Positions 22,992-32,878 of a stretch of DNA of 64,000 nt are shown one piece after another. The notes under the pieces were generated by a model. It did no database searches and was not told the origin of the DNA. It saw only the letters and a program-made list of their open reading frames with translations. Within the stretch, counting starts at the first letter, position 1; every line of letters starts with the position of its first letter. A program made the position numbers and the translations under genes. This DNA is from Macrobrachium rosenbergii (Eukaryota; Arthropoda; Malacostraca; Decapoda; Palaemonidae), in the NCBI RefSeq assembly GCF_040412425.1, contig NC_089781.1, positions 49,937,227-50,001,226 of the forward strand. The letters run 5' to 3'.

Positions 22992-23412
22992 TGCAAGGTG
23001 TCAAAGAAACAAGCAGGTAAAAGTTACTGCTACTTTATTACAGATCCAGGCAGTTTATATAGCGGCCGACTGGCGCCGACCCGTGAAAGACAATGGAATT
23101 GACTGTGACCTGAGGTCGAAACAATAAACAATAATATGGAACGAGTACAAATTACATTACAAAACATACAGAACTTCAATATGGATACAGTCTTGATGCC
23201 TGTGAATGAAGAAACATATGATACACAATGTGTGACATTTGTATAAATACGTATAAAGTAAAAATGGTTAAAAATGTGTGACCTGGCACGTTTTAGGCGT
23301 GAATAATTGAGTTTGAAGAAAATGCGAAGTCACCAAAGAAAACATGCTCAGCGGAGACTTAGTTAATGGCGCCGCTGAAACACTACGCTGGCGTCGATGT
23401 GGTGACTTTACA
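22992..23412 (-). repeat. CsR-3 3' LTR
   Basis: 421 bp, plus-strand start tgcaaggtgtcaaag and end gactttaca, homologous along its length to 27768-28182. The pol reading frame runs through the polypurine tract and stops inside this LTR at 23383. Confidence 0.94.
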
Positions 23413-26400
23413 AATACTCCCCCCCCAAGGCGAGGGATGCGTCTGACTAATCCCTGTATCTGCTGGGACGCTGAAGGGTGCCGCGGCTCCTTGAAGATAA
23501 CGGAGGGGTCTCCCGCCTGTGAGGCTGCTGGTTGGGCGGTCCCTTCCTGGGGCGGCCGCGCCTGCGGGGGTGAGGGCGTGCTGGAGTGTGGTTGCTGGTT
23601 GGGCGGTCCCTTCCTGGGGCGGCCGCGCCTGCGGGGGTGAGGGCGTGCTGGAGTGCGGTTGGGCGGAAGGGGTGCTGCATCGCTGTCGGGACTCTGACAG
23701 AAAGGCAGGCTTTAAGCAGTCTATTGAAACCCAGTCGTCCTTCCCAGGGAGTGCCAGCCGGAACGCCTTGCTGTTCCGTTCCAGCACGCGGAAGGGTCCC
23801 CTGTAGGGCTTGGTTAGTGGTGGATGGACGGCGTCAACTCTGACGAAGACGTGGGTGGCAGATGTCAGCCGTGGCGGCATGAAGGTGGTTGATTTGTCGA
23901 TGTATGAGCGCCTGCAAGGGGCGAACTTGCCGGCTACGTCGCGGAGCCTCTGCAGTGATGGGGAGTGGCGTTCATCCGTCACGAGCTCTCCCGGCACCAC
24001 GAGGGGTTCCCCATAGGTTTGTTTGGCCACAGACGGGCTGCCGTCGGCTCTGGAGGCGGTTCTCAACCCGAGGAGGACCCACGGCAGCTGATGTTTCCAG
24101 TCCTCGGTGGTGCAGCAGGCCATGAGGGATGACTTTAGGGACCTGTGGAATCGTTCGACCAGGCCGTTGGCCGCTGGGTTGTATGCCATGGTGGTGTGAT
24201 GTGTGGTTCCCAGCAGTTGAGCCAGGGCGGACCACAACTCGGAGAGGAAGGCGGGGCCCCTGTCGGTTGTGATGTGATCCGGGACGCCGAAGCGGCTAAC
24301 CCAACTGGAGAGCAGGGCCTCGGCGCACGTGCTGGCGGTGGCTTCTTGCATGGGTGTGGCTTCGGGCCACCTCGTCGAACGGTCTACCACCGTCAGGAGG
24401 TATCTGGATCCGCCTGATGGGGGAAGGGGCCCGACGACGTCGATGTGGATGTGGCTGAAGCGGCGCTCTGGCTGTGGGAACTCGCCTACCCCCGACTGCG
24501 TGTGACGACCCACCTTATTGGTCTGGCACTGCAGGCACTGTTTTGCCCAGGACGTGGCGTCCTTTTGCACCCCGTGCCAGATGAACTTTTTTGAAAGCAG
24601 CTTGGCCGTGGTCCTGCCGGAGGGGTGTGAGAGGCCGTGAATTATGTCGAATATCTGGCGGCGGAGTGAGGCTGGAACCAAAGGGCGGGGCTGACCTGTG
24701 CTGATGTCGCAGAGCAGGCTTGGGCCTTCGGGGGCGAGGGTCACGTCCCGCCACTTGAGGGACGTGATAGCGGTGCGGTATGCTGGGGTTTCTGGGTCAG
24801 CGCCCTGTTGTCTGGCGAGGTCCTGGTAATCCACACCAAGCTGCACCGCGTTCAACTCGACTCTGGAGAGGGCGTCTGCTACGGGATTCTTCTTGCCGGG
24901 GAGGTACCTGACGGAACAGGTAAATTCGGCTATGGCTGAGAGGTGGCGCTGCTGTCTGGAAGACCATGCGTCCCCCTGCTTCGTGAAGGCGTGAAACAGT
25001 GGCTGATGGTCTGTAAAGATTGTGAAGGGCGTCCCCTCCAGGAGGAACTTGAAGTGCCAAACTGTGCGGTACATCGCGCAGAGTTCCCTGTCGAAGGTGC
25101 TGTAGCGGGTCTCTGCGGGATTGAACTTCTTGCTGAAGAAGGCGATGGGCTGGGGGGTGCCGTTGATGATTTGCTCCAGAACAGCACCGCAGGCGACTTT
25201 ACTGGCATCTGTCGTCAGCTGGAGGGGGGCCTTGGGATCCTGGTGTGCCAAGGGGGTTGCCTTGGCGAGGGCAGCCTTCGTCAGGGAAAAGGCCTGCCGC
25301 TGGCTGGGTCCCCAAGACAGCGACTTCGGTTGGCCTTTCAGGACTTCCGTCAGGGGGGCCGTGGTGTGCGCGACCCTGGGGATGAACTGCCTGTAGAAGT
25401 TTACCATCCCAAGGAACTCCTGGACGGCCTTGACGGAGGTGGGGGTCGGGAACCTGGCTACGGCTGCTACTTTCGATGTAAGAGGGCGGACGCCTGTCGG
25501 AGACACCTCGTGACCCAGGAATTCTGCTTTCTGGACGCCGAAGGTGCACTTGTCAAAGCGGACGACGAGGCCGTTCTCTTGGAGGCGCTGCAGGACTGCC
25601 CTGATGTGTCTCTGGTGTTCGCTGTGAGACCTGGAAAATATGAGAATGTCGTCGACGTAGCAGACGCAGAACTTTAGGTCCCCCAGGATGCTGTCCATGA
25701 GCCGCTGGAAGGTGGCCCCGGCGTTCCTCAGCCCGAAAGTGGAGAAGGCGAACACACAGGACCCGAAGGGCGTGATGATGGCTGTCTTTGGTATGTCCTC
25801 TGGTGCAACAGGTACCTGGAAATAAGATTTAAGAAGGTCCAATTTAGTGAATACTTTGGCCCCGTGAAAGGAGGCCGTGAGGTCCTGCATGTTGGGTAGA
25901 GGGTAGTGGTCGGGCTCTGTTGCAATGTTGAGCCGCCTGTAGTCGCCGCTGGGTCTCCAGGAGCCGTCCGGTTTCTGCACCATGTGGAGGGGGGAGGCCC
26001 ATGGACTGGAGGCTTTCCTGCAGATTCCCATCCGCTCCATCTCCGCGAACACTTTTTTCGCCTCCTGAAGGCGCTGAGGGGGAAGCCTTCAGAACTTCGC
26101 ATGTGTCGGGGGCCCTTTAGTCGTTATATGGTGGTATATGCCGTGCTTGGCTGGGGCCCCGGGGACTTGGCGAAGCTCGGGCTTGAATACCTCAGGGAAC
26201 TCCAACAGTAGGTGTGCATACTGGTGGGGGGCGACGGCGCTGATGGTGGGTCTGGGTCCCGCTGTTATCGGGAGAGACCGGCAGGAGTCGGTATCGAGGA
26301 GGCGCTTGCGCCTCACGTTGACTAGCAGGCCGAAGTGCGCCAGAAAATCGGCTCCCAGGAGTGGGGTTCCTACGTCCGCGACGATGAAGTCCCAGGAGTA

Positions 26401-26757
26401 ACTCTGGCCAAGGATGGAGATCGACAGGGGCCTGGTGCCGTAGGAGAGGATGGGGGTTCCGTTGGCGGCCGTCAGGAAGGCAGCCGGGTCTGGTGTCTGG
26501 TTGCGGTCCTCTCTGGATGCCGGGACGATCGATTTAAAGGCCCCTGTGTCGACTAGCATCATCCTGCCGGAGACGGTGTCGCAGACGTAAAAACCTACTG
26601 TTTTTGAGCCCCTGGGTTCTTCGGCTGCCATGGTGGCCTGTCCTGCTGGCCGCCAACACCCCCGTTTTTTGAATGGGCGAACGAGCAGGGCGGCAGGCAG
26701 TTCTGGGTGTCCTTTCCGAACCACTTGTGGTAGCGACAGAAGCCCGGGGACCTCCAT
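23383..26757 (-). pseudogene. CsR-3 protease-RT-RNase H-integrase, one in-frame stop
   Basis: Protease (26757-26089) carries MMLVDTGAFKSIVPAS and LLGADFLAHFG. A TGA at about 26089, where sister copies have Arg or Gln, separates it from an 889-codon frame (26052-23383). In the latter, RT Asp72 and YVDD 132-135, RNase H Asp282, Glu323, Asp348 and Asp393, integrase His472, His476, Cys506, Cys509, and Asp538, Asp597, Glu633 are all present; 35 residues lie between the last two, the D,D35E spacing. The C-terminal tail is Pro/Ser/Thr-rich and includes a near-duplicated Pro-Ala-Gly segment. The frame is -1 relative to gag. Function: reverse transcription and integration of the element. Confidence 0.95.
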
Positions 26758-27532
26758 CTGCTGTGGTTCGGTGAACGTCTGTTGGCGATGGCGTTGACGG
26801 GCTGCTCTACGTCCTCTTCAGGCTGGACAGAGCTGAGCGGCTGTGTGGCCGGTTTTAGCCGCTGTGAAGCCTTGACGGAGTCTGTGAGATGTTGCGCCGT
26901 CTCTATGAGGTCCTCGATAGGCATGGTGTAGGGGTGAGCGATCTGGTTGCGTACCTCCGGGAGGAGTTGGCGAAGGTAGATTTCCCGTGCGAAGCTTATC
27001 TCCTGCCGCTTCTTTGTGCCACCCAAGTCTGGTAGTGACAGGAGATCCACGACCATGCTCCAAGCTTCTCTTGAATTGAGGTCGTGGCGTGGGTTTATGG
27101 CAAGGTCGACAGCACGGGCGGCCCGCTCGGCGATGGGCAGGAAGCAAGCTTCGAGGAGGAACTTTTTTGTGGTGCTGTATGTGAGGGTGTGTGTTTCGGG
27201 TACTCGCGAGATGAGTTTTCTGTACACGTCCTCCGAAAGGGCGTTGAGCACTGTGTCGGCCTGTAGGATTTCATCCATCAGGTCCGCAATTCTGAAGTGG
27301 CTCTCCACCCTGCGCAGCCACATCGATGGGTTCCCCTGCATAAACGGCGGCAGTTTTACGGTGAGGGCAGCCCGCGATTGTGTTGCCCGACCGTCGTGTG
27401 TTCGGGCGCTGGTGTGGAGTTGCAGGAGGGCCTCGGCGCGGGGCGGGCGCTGGGTGTGATGGGAGGTAGGTAAACCTCCGAGTCCGCGAGGTCCGCGTTT
27501 AACTGCGTGAAGGAGGGGATACCCGTGTCCAT
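26595..27532 (-). pseudogene. CsR-3 gag, one frameshift
   Basis: The likely initiator is ATG 27532 (MDTGIPSF), by analogy to the CsR-2 start; the main frame (27341-26595, 248 codons from its first Met) is in a different register, so one frameshift lies around 27370-27460. The capsid-like part includes NPSMWLRRVESHFRI and EIYLRQLLPEVRNQIAHPY. The C-terminus has the CHCC zinc motif FCRYHKWFGKDTQNCLPPC, characteristic of CsRn1-clade gag. It overlaps the protease frame by about 160 bp, with a slippery heptamer inside the overlap. Confidence 0.88.
26664..26670 (-). promoter_or_regulatory. Putative -1 ribosomal frameshift site A AAA AAC
   Basis: The minus strand reads TCA AAA AAC in gag frame, a canonical X XXY YYZ heptamer, placed inside the gag/pol overlap just after the zinc motif. 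Slipping back by one continues into the protease frame as Ser-Lys-Lys-Arg-Gly. CsR-4 has one extra A at the homologous site and its two frames are fused. Confidence 0.7.
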
Positions 27533-27755
27533 GCTCGCTCCTTTGATCCCTTACTGGAGTGGGGTACTCGCATCAGTACGCACTTTCGTGCGCCGTGTGG
27601 TTCCGCTAGTGACACTGGTGGGGTACGCCGACGAGAGTCAGCACGCTCAAAAGCTGGTTACAGCGCCGTGTTTAGGCTGCTAAGAGCGATTTGGAGAAAT
27701 CCTGGAGTCAAGACTAAGTCGCCATGTCGGTCCGTTAATGGCTCCGGGATACTCC

Positions 27756-27766
27756 GGGGGTCACCA
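27756..27766 (-). promoter_or_regulatory. CsR-3 primer binding site (tRNA-Trp type)
   Basis: The minus strand reads TGGTGACCCCC one base inside the 5' LTR; ten bases match the tRNA-Trp complement TGGTGACCCCG. Confidence 0.75.
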
Positions 27767-27767
27767 C

Positions 27768-28182
27768 TGTAAGGTGTCAAAGAAACGAGCAGGTAAAAGT
27801 TACTGCTACTTTATTACAGATCCAGGCAGTTTATATAGCGGCTGACCCGCGAAAGACAATGGAATTGACTGTGACCTGAGGTCGAAACAATAAACAATAA
27901 TATGCAGTGAACGAGTACAAATTACAATACAAAACATACAGAACTTCAATATGGATACAGTCTTGATGCCTGTGAATGAAGAAACATATGATACACAATG
28001 TGTGACATTTGTATAAATACGTATAAAGTAAATATGGTTAAAAATGCGTGACCTGGCACGTTTTAGGTGTGACTAATTGAGTTTGAAGAAAATGGGAAGT
28101 CACCAAAGAAAACATGCTCAGCGGAGACTTAGTTAATGGCGCCGCTGAAACACTACGCTGGCGTCGATGTGGTGACTTTACA
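27768..28182 (-). repeat. CsR-3 5' LTR
   Basis: 415 bp, plus-strand start tgtaaggtgtcaaag and end gactttaca, paired with 22992-23412. Confidence 0.94.
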
Positions 28183-28186
28183 GGCC

Positions 28187-29039
28187 CACGGGCTGGGAGC
28201 CTTCTTGCATATGCCTTCTTGGCCTCCTGAAGGCGCTGTGGGGGAAGCCTCTGGAACTTCGCGTGTGTCGGGGGGCCATTTGTCTTGATGTGATGATACA
28301 TTCCGTGTTTGGCGGGGGCCCTGGACACCTGATGAAGCTCGGGTTTGAAAACTTTCGGGAATTCCTTCAGGAGGGAGCCATACTGGTGGGGCGCAACGGA
28401 ATAAATTGTGGGCTCCCTGGGGCCCGGCGACAAGGGCAGGGACTGGCAGGACTCGGTGTCCAGCAAGCCCTTGCGGCCGACATTGACTGCCAGTCCGAAG
28501 TGGGCAAGGAAGTCCGCACCCAGGAGCAGGGTCCTAACGTCTGCGACAATGAATTTCCACCTGTACCTCCGGCCAAGGATGGAGAACAACAGGAGCCTGG
28601 TGCCATGCCATAGGAGAGGTCGAGGGTGCTGGCAGCTCTCTCAGAGACTGGCAGGGAGCAGGTCTCGGCGAGAGTGGTTTTTAACTCCTGGGAGGTGGCG
28701 GGGGCTCGACGTTGTCATTAAGCATGGGGCGATCTTCTTGTATATTTCCTCCAGGAGGGTGTTGATGACGATGTCCGCCTTCAACACCTCGTCGGTCAGG
28801 CCTACCACCCTGAATTGCCCCTTGACTCTGTAGAGCCAGGATGCTGCGTTCTGATGGGTGAATGGCAGCAGCCTTATGCTGAGAGCCACCCTTGGTTAGT
28901 CCATCAGGGTGGTCATCACGCGGGGAGCAGGCACCGGCGTGGAGGAGTGCGTGGGAGGGGGTTGAGCAAGGGAGACATCTGCCCCCGAGAAGTTCATGGT
29001 AATTTGTATGTGGTTGGGGATGTCTGTATCCATGCTCAT
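28187..29039 (-). pseudogene. CsR-2 gag/protease/RT, 5' part, deleted
   Basis: ATG at 29039 starts MSMDTDIPNH; an in-frame TAA follows in the N-terminal region before LLPFTHQNAASWLYRVKGQF. Most of gag, including the zinc motif and the catalytic start of protease, is missing. At about 28640-28589 the sequence jumps to the protease C-terminal half (LLLGADFLAHFG) and then to the RT N-terminal region, stopping at the CsR-3 insertion. Confidence 0.85.
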
Positions 29040-29259
29040 TCCGTGCTCTCACTTGGAGTGTGAGGGAACACTCGTGTCAATACACGCTTGGGAGCGTGCC
29101 ATGTGGGTCTGCTAATGACGCCGGTGATTTGCTGATGAGGGTCAGTAACCCCCGAGTGCTTTGTTAGAGCGCTGTAGTTAGTCCATTAGGGGCGTGGGTT
29201 GTTCATTGGGCCAAGACTAAGTCACAGTTTGGGTCCGTTAATGGCTCCGGGAACCACCC

Positions 29260-29270
29260 CGGGGTCACCA
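29260..29270 (-). promoter_or_regulatory. CsR-2 primer binding site (tRNA-Trp type)
   Basis: The minus strand reads TGGTGACCCCG one base inside the 5' LTR, an 11-base match to the complement of the tRNA-Trp 3' end. Confidence 0.75.
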
Positions 29271-29271
29271 C

Positions 29272-29601
29272 CATGAGAGAGGTGCGAAATAATGAGCAGA
29301 AAGACAAGTACTGCTGGTTTATTGATGAAGCGACCTGCTTATAAAGCGGTGTACGGTCAAACTATTTCTCTACAGAAAACAGAACAGGTACATACAGAAA
29401 ACATAATGATTAACAATGACTGGTTAGACAGAAAAATACTCCTTTACATATACATACTGCAAGGTCAAATGAACAGATAATAAATATATAATTCATAATA
29501 ATGATAATAATATTGTGTCCGTCCGACCCTATGTCGCACGTGAAGGCATCGCAGAAAACGGGATGTTCATTACAGAGAACACGTTGAGCGGGGACTTTAC
29601 A
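29272..29601 (-). repeat. CsR-2 5' LTR
   Basis: Paired with 20116-20468. The terminal dinucleotide at 29272 is CA instead of TG and the copy is about 23 bp shorter. Confidence 0.9.
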
Positions 29602-30479
29602 TGTACGTCAAAACACTTTTTATATAAAATTCTTGGTATAATAGGAAGTCATTAAGAATGAGAGTGATCCTGCAAGTGAAACACAAGCTGGAGTTGCGAG
29701 TGAGACTGGAATGGCCCAGGAACTTAACAGTTTTGACTGGTCATGATGAAGGAAAACTATGAAAAGGTAGTTGACCGGGCATACAGATAGCCGACTAGGC
29801 AAGCAGATGAAGAGCTAATGAGGGATAGTTGACCAGTCATGTCGATGAGGGTTAATGTTGGGTAGACCGAACCAGCGTTCTCGGTAGCCACTGGTAGACC
29901 CAGTCAGTGTTGCCACGCCACTAAGAGCTTTTTCCCTAGGCGAAAGGTGAATTTCCTCTACGCAGCAAATGCAATAATAGGATAAATGAAAATGAAGTAT
30001 TGCATATTAGGTTCAGTTCATATTGAAAATAAACTTTCCAAATTTTAAGTGCAGAAAAATGAACTCAATTAAAGAAATACGTACGAAAATTTAATGTATT
30101 TATAGCAAATTAAAATAAATGGAAAATTATTTTATTACATAAACATTGATTCAAAACTAAGATTTAAGAATTACTCATAGAATTTTGTTTACTTTGAAGC
30201 GAAAAAACAGATGTTACAAGAAAAAATATATGTGTATATTGGGTTTATAATAAATGTAAATAGATTTTAGATTGTCTTATTGCAAAAATCATAGATGTAA
30301 CAACAGAAGTGCCTTTAATCAACGAGAAAGGAATAAGGGAATCTACTCAAATAGCCAATGAAAATACATTTCTAAGTCAAACGTTATTGCATTTATAGGA
30401 GACATACAGTAAATAAATGCCAAATTACTCTACTACAAAAAAACCATTGATGTAATAAAATAAAAAATCCTTTAATCAC
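29602..30479. other. AT-rich sequence, probably 3' flank of the hAT relic
   Basis: No ORF of note. It includes an 11-bp sequence GAACCAGCGTT at 29869-29879 that recurs in inverted orientation at 43384-43394. A CAGTGTTGCC sequence at 29905 looks like a hAT terminus but was not confirmed. Confidence 0.35.
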
Positions 30480-31601
30480 TGAGAATTTCATCAGCTTCAT
30501 TGTCTGTGTATCTTTCAAGGTATCTTGGCCTTGCACTCTTATACTGTATATTATAGCGCTTATGATAGAAGAATTTGTCTCAAAATGTGAGAGTAATGCC
30601 TCGCTCGCTTTCTTTTTTTTTTTTTGCTATTGTTGAAAGTCTGTTTCTTAGTTTGTTTTTATAATTATTAGTAGGTTTCGAAAATGTTCTTTCAATCTAT
30701 GCCGTGTTTTAAGCAAAGCAGTAAGCTTTAACATAAACGTTGCCATTTCATCATATAGAGGCACCTTCTTCAGCCCCTTCAAAAACTCAAGAATTCACCC
30801 CTTTTCATGTCTTCGTCACCTTAGATTAATTTCCATTGTCTGTCTACAGTTTGCAAGTGTACTTCAAGGAGAAGTCGGGGTAGTTTCCGAAACAAAATAG
30901 CTGCTGAAATTAGAGCAGCGTGGTTTCTTAAAATGACCTCATGATCTACGTCATAGAATAAAATTATTCTTTTCAGAATCTCGGGACAAGCAATCTTGTA
31001 CTAATTTCTGTAACGTGTTAGAAAACTTTCCTTTTCATGAGGCTTTACTTTTACCAAGGTTTCACTGGCAAGCATGCCAGGATAGACTTTATCCAATTGT
31101 ATCCAGTTTGATTCGTTTCCAAACATCAGTATATCGAAGTTAATAAATTCCATTTTCAGAAAATTTGAACTAAACAGCCTAAGGACTCAACCTCTGGTAG
31201 CAGCATATGTAATTTTAAGCTGTTAGACTGAAACATTCCATTCAGGTTAACCAAATCACCCAAAACAAAACTCATAAATTCAATTGTTGCCTTGACATAT
31301 GGAGACTGAATAGCATGTAATATTCTCTCTGCTCGTATGGACTTATTTCATAAGTTTCCCCTGTAAAGTATAATTCCAATGCTGGCCGTTGTACAAGAAT
31401 TATTACGTTTACCGCATTGTGCTATTGATAATCACCTTGTGTGACTGACATGGTTTCAGCAATTTACGAGGCTCACAATCTACAAAGTGCTGGCATTCGT
31501 CATAATTTTTTTGCCGATTAGGTGAAAGCTAAAATAGTTATACATATCATGTATTAGCTACTCTGCTGTCTTAGAATATGCCTCACAAGCATGTCCAGCA
31601 A
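30480..31601 (-). pseudogene. hAT-family transposase relic, C-terminal part
   Basis: The minus strand, with several frame changes, gives the block order of hAT-type transposases: YDECQHFVDCEPRKLLKPCQ, then ALELYFTGETYE, RAERILHAIQSPYVKATIEF, FVLGDLVNLNGMFQSNSLK, LHMLLPEVE, and near the end NKLRNRLSTIA and an acidic tail. These match the middle and C-terminal dimerisation region. The N-terminal continuation is found at 43395-43716 on the other strand, separated by the Mag-5 insertion and an inversion. The enzyme would have cut and pasted hAT elements; this copy is dead. Confidence 0.6.
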
Positions 31602-31606
31602 CTATA

Positions 31607-31769
31607 TGTAGGATGGTTGATTGTGTGTGATGTATGTTGTCAGGAGGAGAGCGGAATTGGCGCCAATGTTTCCCGCGCGTCTGCACCTTACTTGCAGTCA
31701 TGCCTCTGTACTGATTGGACGTGTAATAAAGCACTGGAGTGTCCCACTGGTTTCCTTCTGCCTCTAACA
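31607..31769 (+). repeat. Mag-5 5' LTR
   Basis: 163 bp, TGTAGGATGG ... CTCTAACA, with an AATAAA at about 31726. It differs at only two positions from the reverse complement of 43717-43879. Confidence 0.95.
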
Positions 31770-31787
31770 TGGCGCAGTGAGTAGGAT
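31770..31787 (+). promoter_or_regulatory. Mag-5 primer binding site
   Basis: TGGCGCAGTGAGTAGGAT immediately follows the LTR. The TGG start fits a tRNA CCA end; the tRNA species was not assigned. Confidence 0.65.
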
Positions 31788-31804
31788 GTTGTAAAAGGAT
31801 AAGG

Positions 31805-32878
31805 ATGTCTACACCAGGGAGACCGTCTTTCACGACAAGGAGGGCACGACGATCCTCCAGGGGTGCCCACAGTACTCCCGTTGGAGTGGCGCCAAGATCA
31901 CCAGCTCTTCAGCATGTGGTTGCCGAAGGGCGAGATGCGTTGCAAGCCCTTAATGACCGCTTGGCTACAATGGCGAGTGGCTTGTGTCTACAGAGCAGTC
32001 CCAGGGCCCCAGCCCCACCACTACCAGAGAAGTGTGCTTTGGAAATGTCGTCGACCTCCTTCAGGACTTGGAAACGGTCCATGACACAGTGGCTTAGGCT
32101 ATATAAGCTTCAACCAACGGATGCAGTTCAACACATTAGGCTTCACTGCACCCCAGAGTTGCAACGTACACTGGATGCCAGGTATAGTGATGCACAGTGG
32201 GCTAATTTGTCTCCAGAAGGGGCTTTGGATGCTATAGGGGCCATGGTTCTGCGTGCTTCAAACCAGGCCGTGCATTGGGCTGAGTTTTTTGTGTATATGC
32301 AAGGACGTGAGGAGTCAATTAGTGAATATTTTGCAAAGTGCTCTCAAAAAGCCATGGATTGTGGCTTCCAGTGTCCTAGCTGTCATAGCGATTTGTCCGA
32401 ATATATGCTTATTAGGAAGCTTATGGTAGGTCTAAGGGATGAGATATTGAAAAGAGACCTCTATAGGTCATGTGATTCCATTTGTAGTGTAGATGCCTTA
32501 AGGGCAGTGTGTGCGACATATGAGGCAGCCCGCAAAGATGCTTCCATGCCCCAGCATGACACATGGCATCAAGAGCCACGTGCGGCCGATGTGGAGACAG
32601 ACCCCAGCCCCCCTGAGTGTGCAGCGGTGAAGAGTGGTGAGAGGTCCTCAGTTTCCATCAATGCTCGTATGTGTGGGAACTGTGGAGTGCAGCATGAGCC
32701 AAGGAAGGTCTTGTGCCCGGCAAGAAATAGTGTTTGTCATGGCTGTCAAAAAATTGGCCACTTGAAACGGTTCTGTAGGAGCAAGAAGAAGATGGTGAGT
32801 GATGCCCCTGCTTCGTCAGTAACACTGGGAGCGGTCACCGCTGGGTACAACCCAGTGTGCAGCCTACTATACAAGTGA
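31805..32878 (+). CDS. Mag-5 gag polyprotein, intact
   Basis: A complete 357-residue ORF from ATG 31805, 35 bp after the LTR. The N-terminus is basic and Ser/Arg-rich. A capsid-like helical region covers about residues 80-240 (FRTWKRSMTQWLRLY, GREESISEYFAKCSQKA). Two zinc knuckles lie near the C-terminus: an irregular one (CGNCGVQHEPRKVLC) and a canonical CCHC, CHGCQKIGHLKRFC, followed by a basic SKKK tail. Gag assembles the particle and binds the element RNA. The protease frame overlaps its end in the -1 register. It is the only undamaged retroelement ORF in the window besides CsR-3 pol. Confidence 0.93.
   Translation: MSTPGRPSFTTRRARRSSRGAHSTPVGVAPRSPALQHVVAEGRDALQALNDRLATMASGLCLQSSPRAPAPPLPEKCALEMSSTSFRTWKRSMTQWLRLYKLQPTDAVQHIRLHCTPELQRTLDARYSDAQWANLSPEGALDAIGAMVLRASNQAVHWAEFFVYMQGREESISEYFAKCSQKAMDCGFQCPSCHSDLSEYMLIRKLMVGLRDEILKRDLYRSCDSICSVDALRAVCATYEAARKDASMPQHDTWHQEPRAADVETDPSPPECAAVKSGERSSVSINARMCGNCGVQHEPRKVLCPARNSVCHGCQKIGHLKRFCRSKKKMVSDAPASSVTLGAVTAGYNPVCSLLYK

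Larger units (their letters stand above)
22992..28182 (-). mobile_element. CsR-3: CsRn1-like gypsy element nested in CsR-2, largely intact
   Basis: 5.19 kb, LTRs at 27768-28182 (5') and 22992-23412 (3'), flanked by GGCC (22988-22991 and 28183-28186). The insertion point is inside the CsR-2 RT gene. LTRs are very similar with few indels, and pol keeps all catalytic residues, so this is the youngest CsRn1-like copy here. Visible lesions are one frameshift in the gag N-terminus and one TGA between protease and RT. Confidence 0.95.
20116..29601 (-). mobile_element. CsR-2: CsRn1-like gypsy element, split by CsR-3
   Basis: LTRs at 29272-29601 (5') and 20116-20468 (3') with a TGTA duplication at 20112-20115 and 29602-29605. 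The internal region is interrupted in the RT gene by CsR-3 (22992-28182). Flanking GGCC on both sides of CsR-3 restores the normal RT coding context, so CsR-2 is the older, host element. It is also internally deleted in gag/protease. Confidence 0.92.

Noticed and set aside
24943..25677. 244-codon plus-strand ORF
   Set aside because: Antisense shadow of the GC-rich CsR-3 RT/RNase H gene.
32797..32878. Slippery heptamer in the Mag-5 gag/pol overlap
   Set aside because: The frames are offset by -1, but no canonical X XXY YYZ sequence was seen in the overlap.
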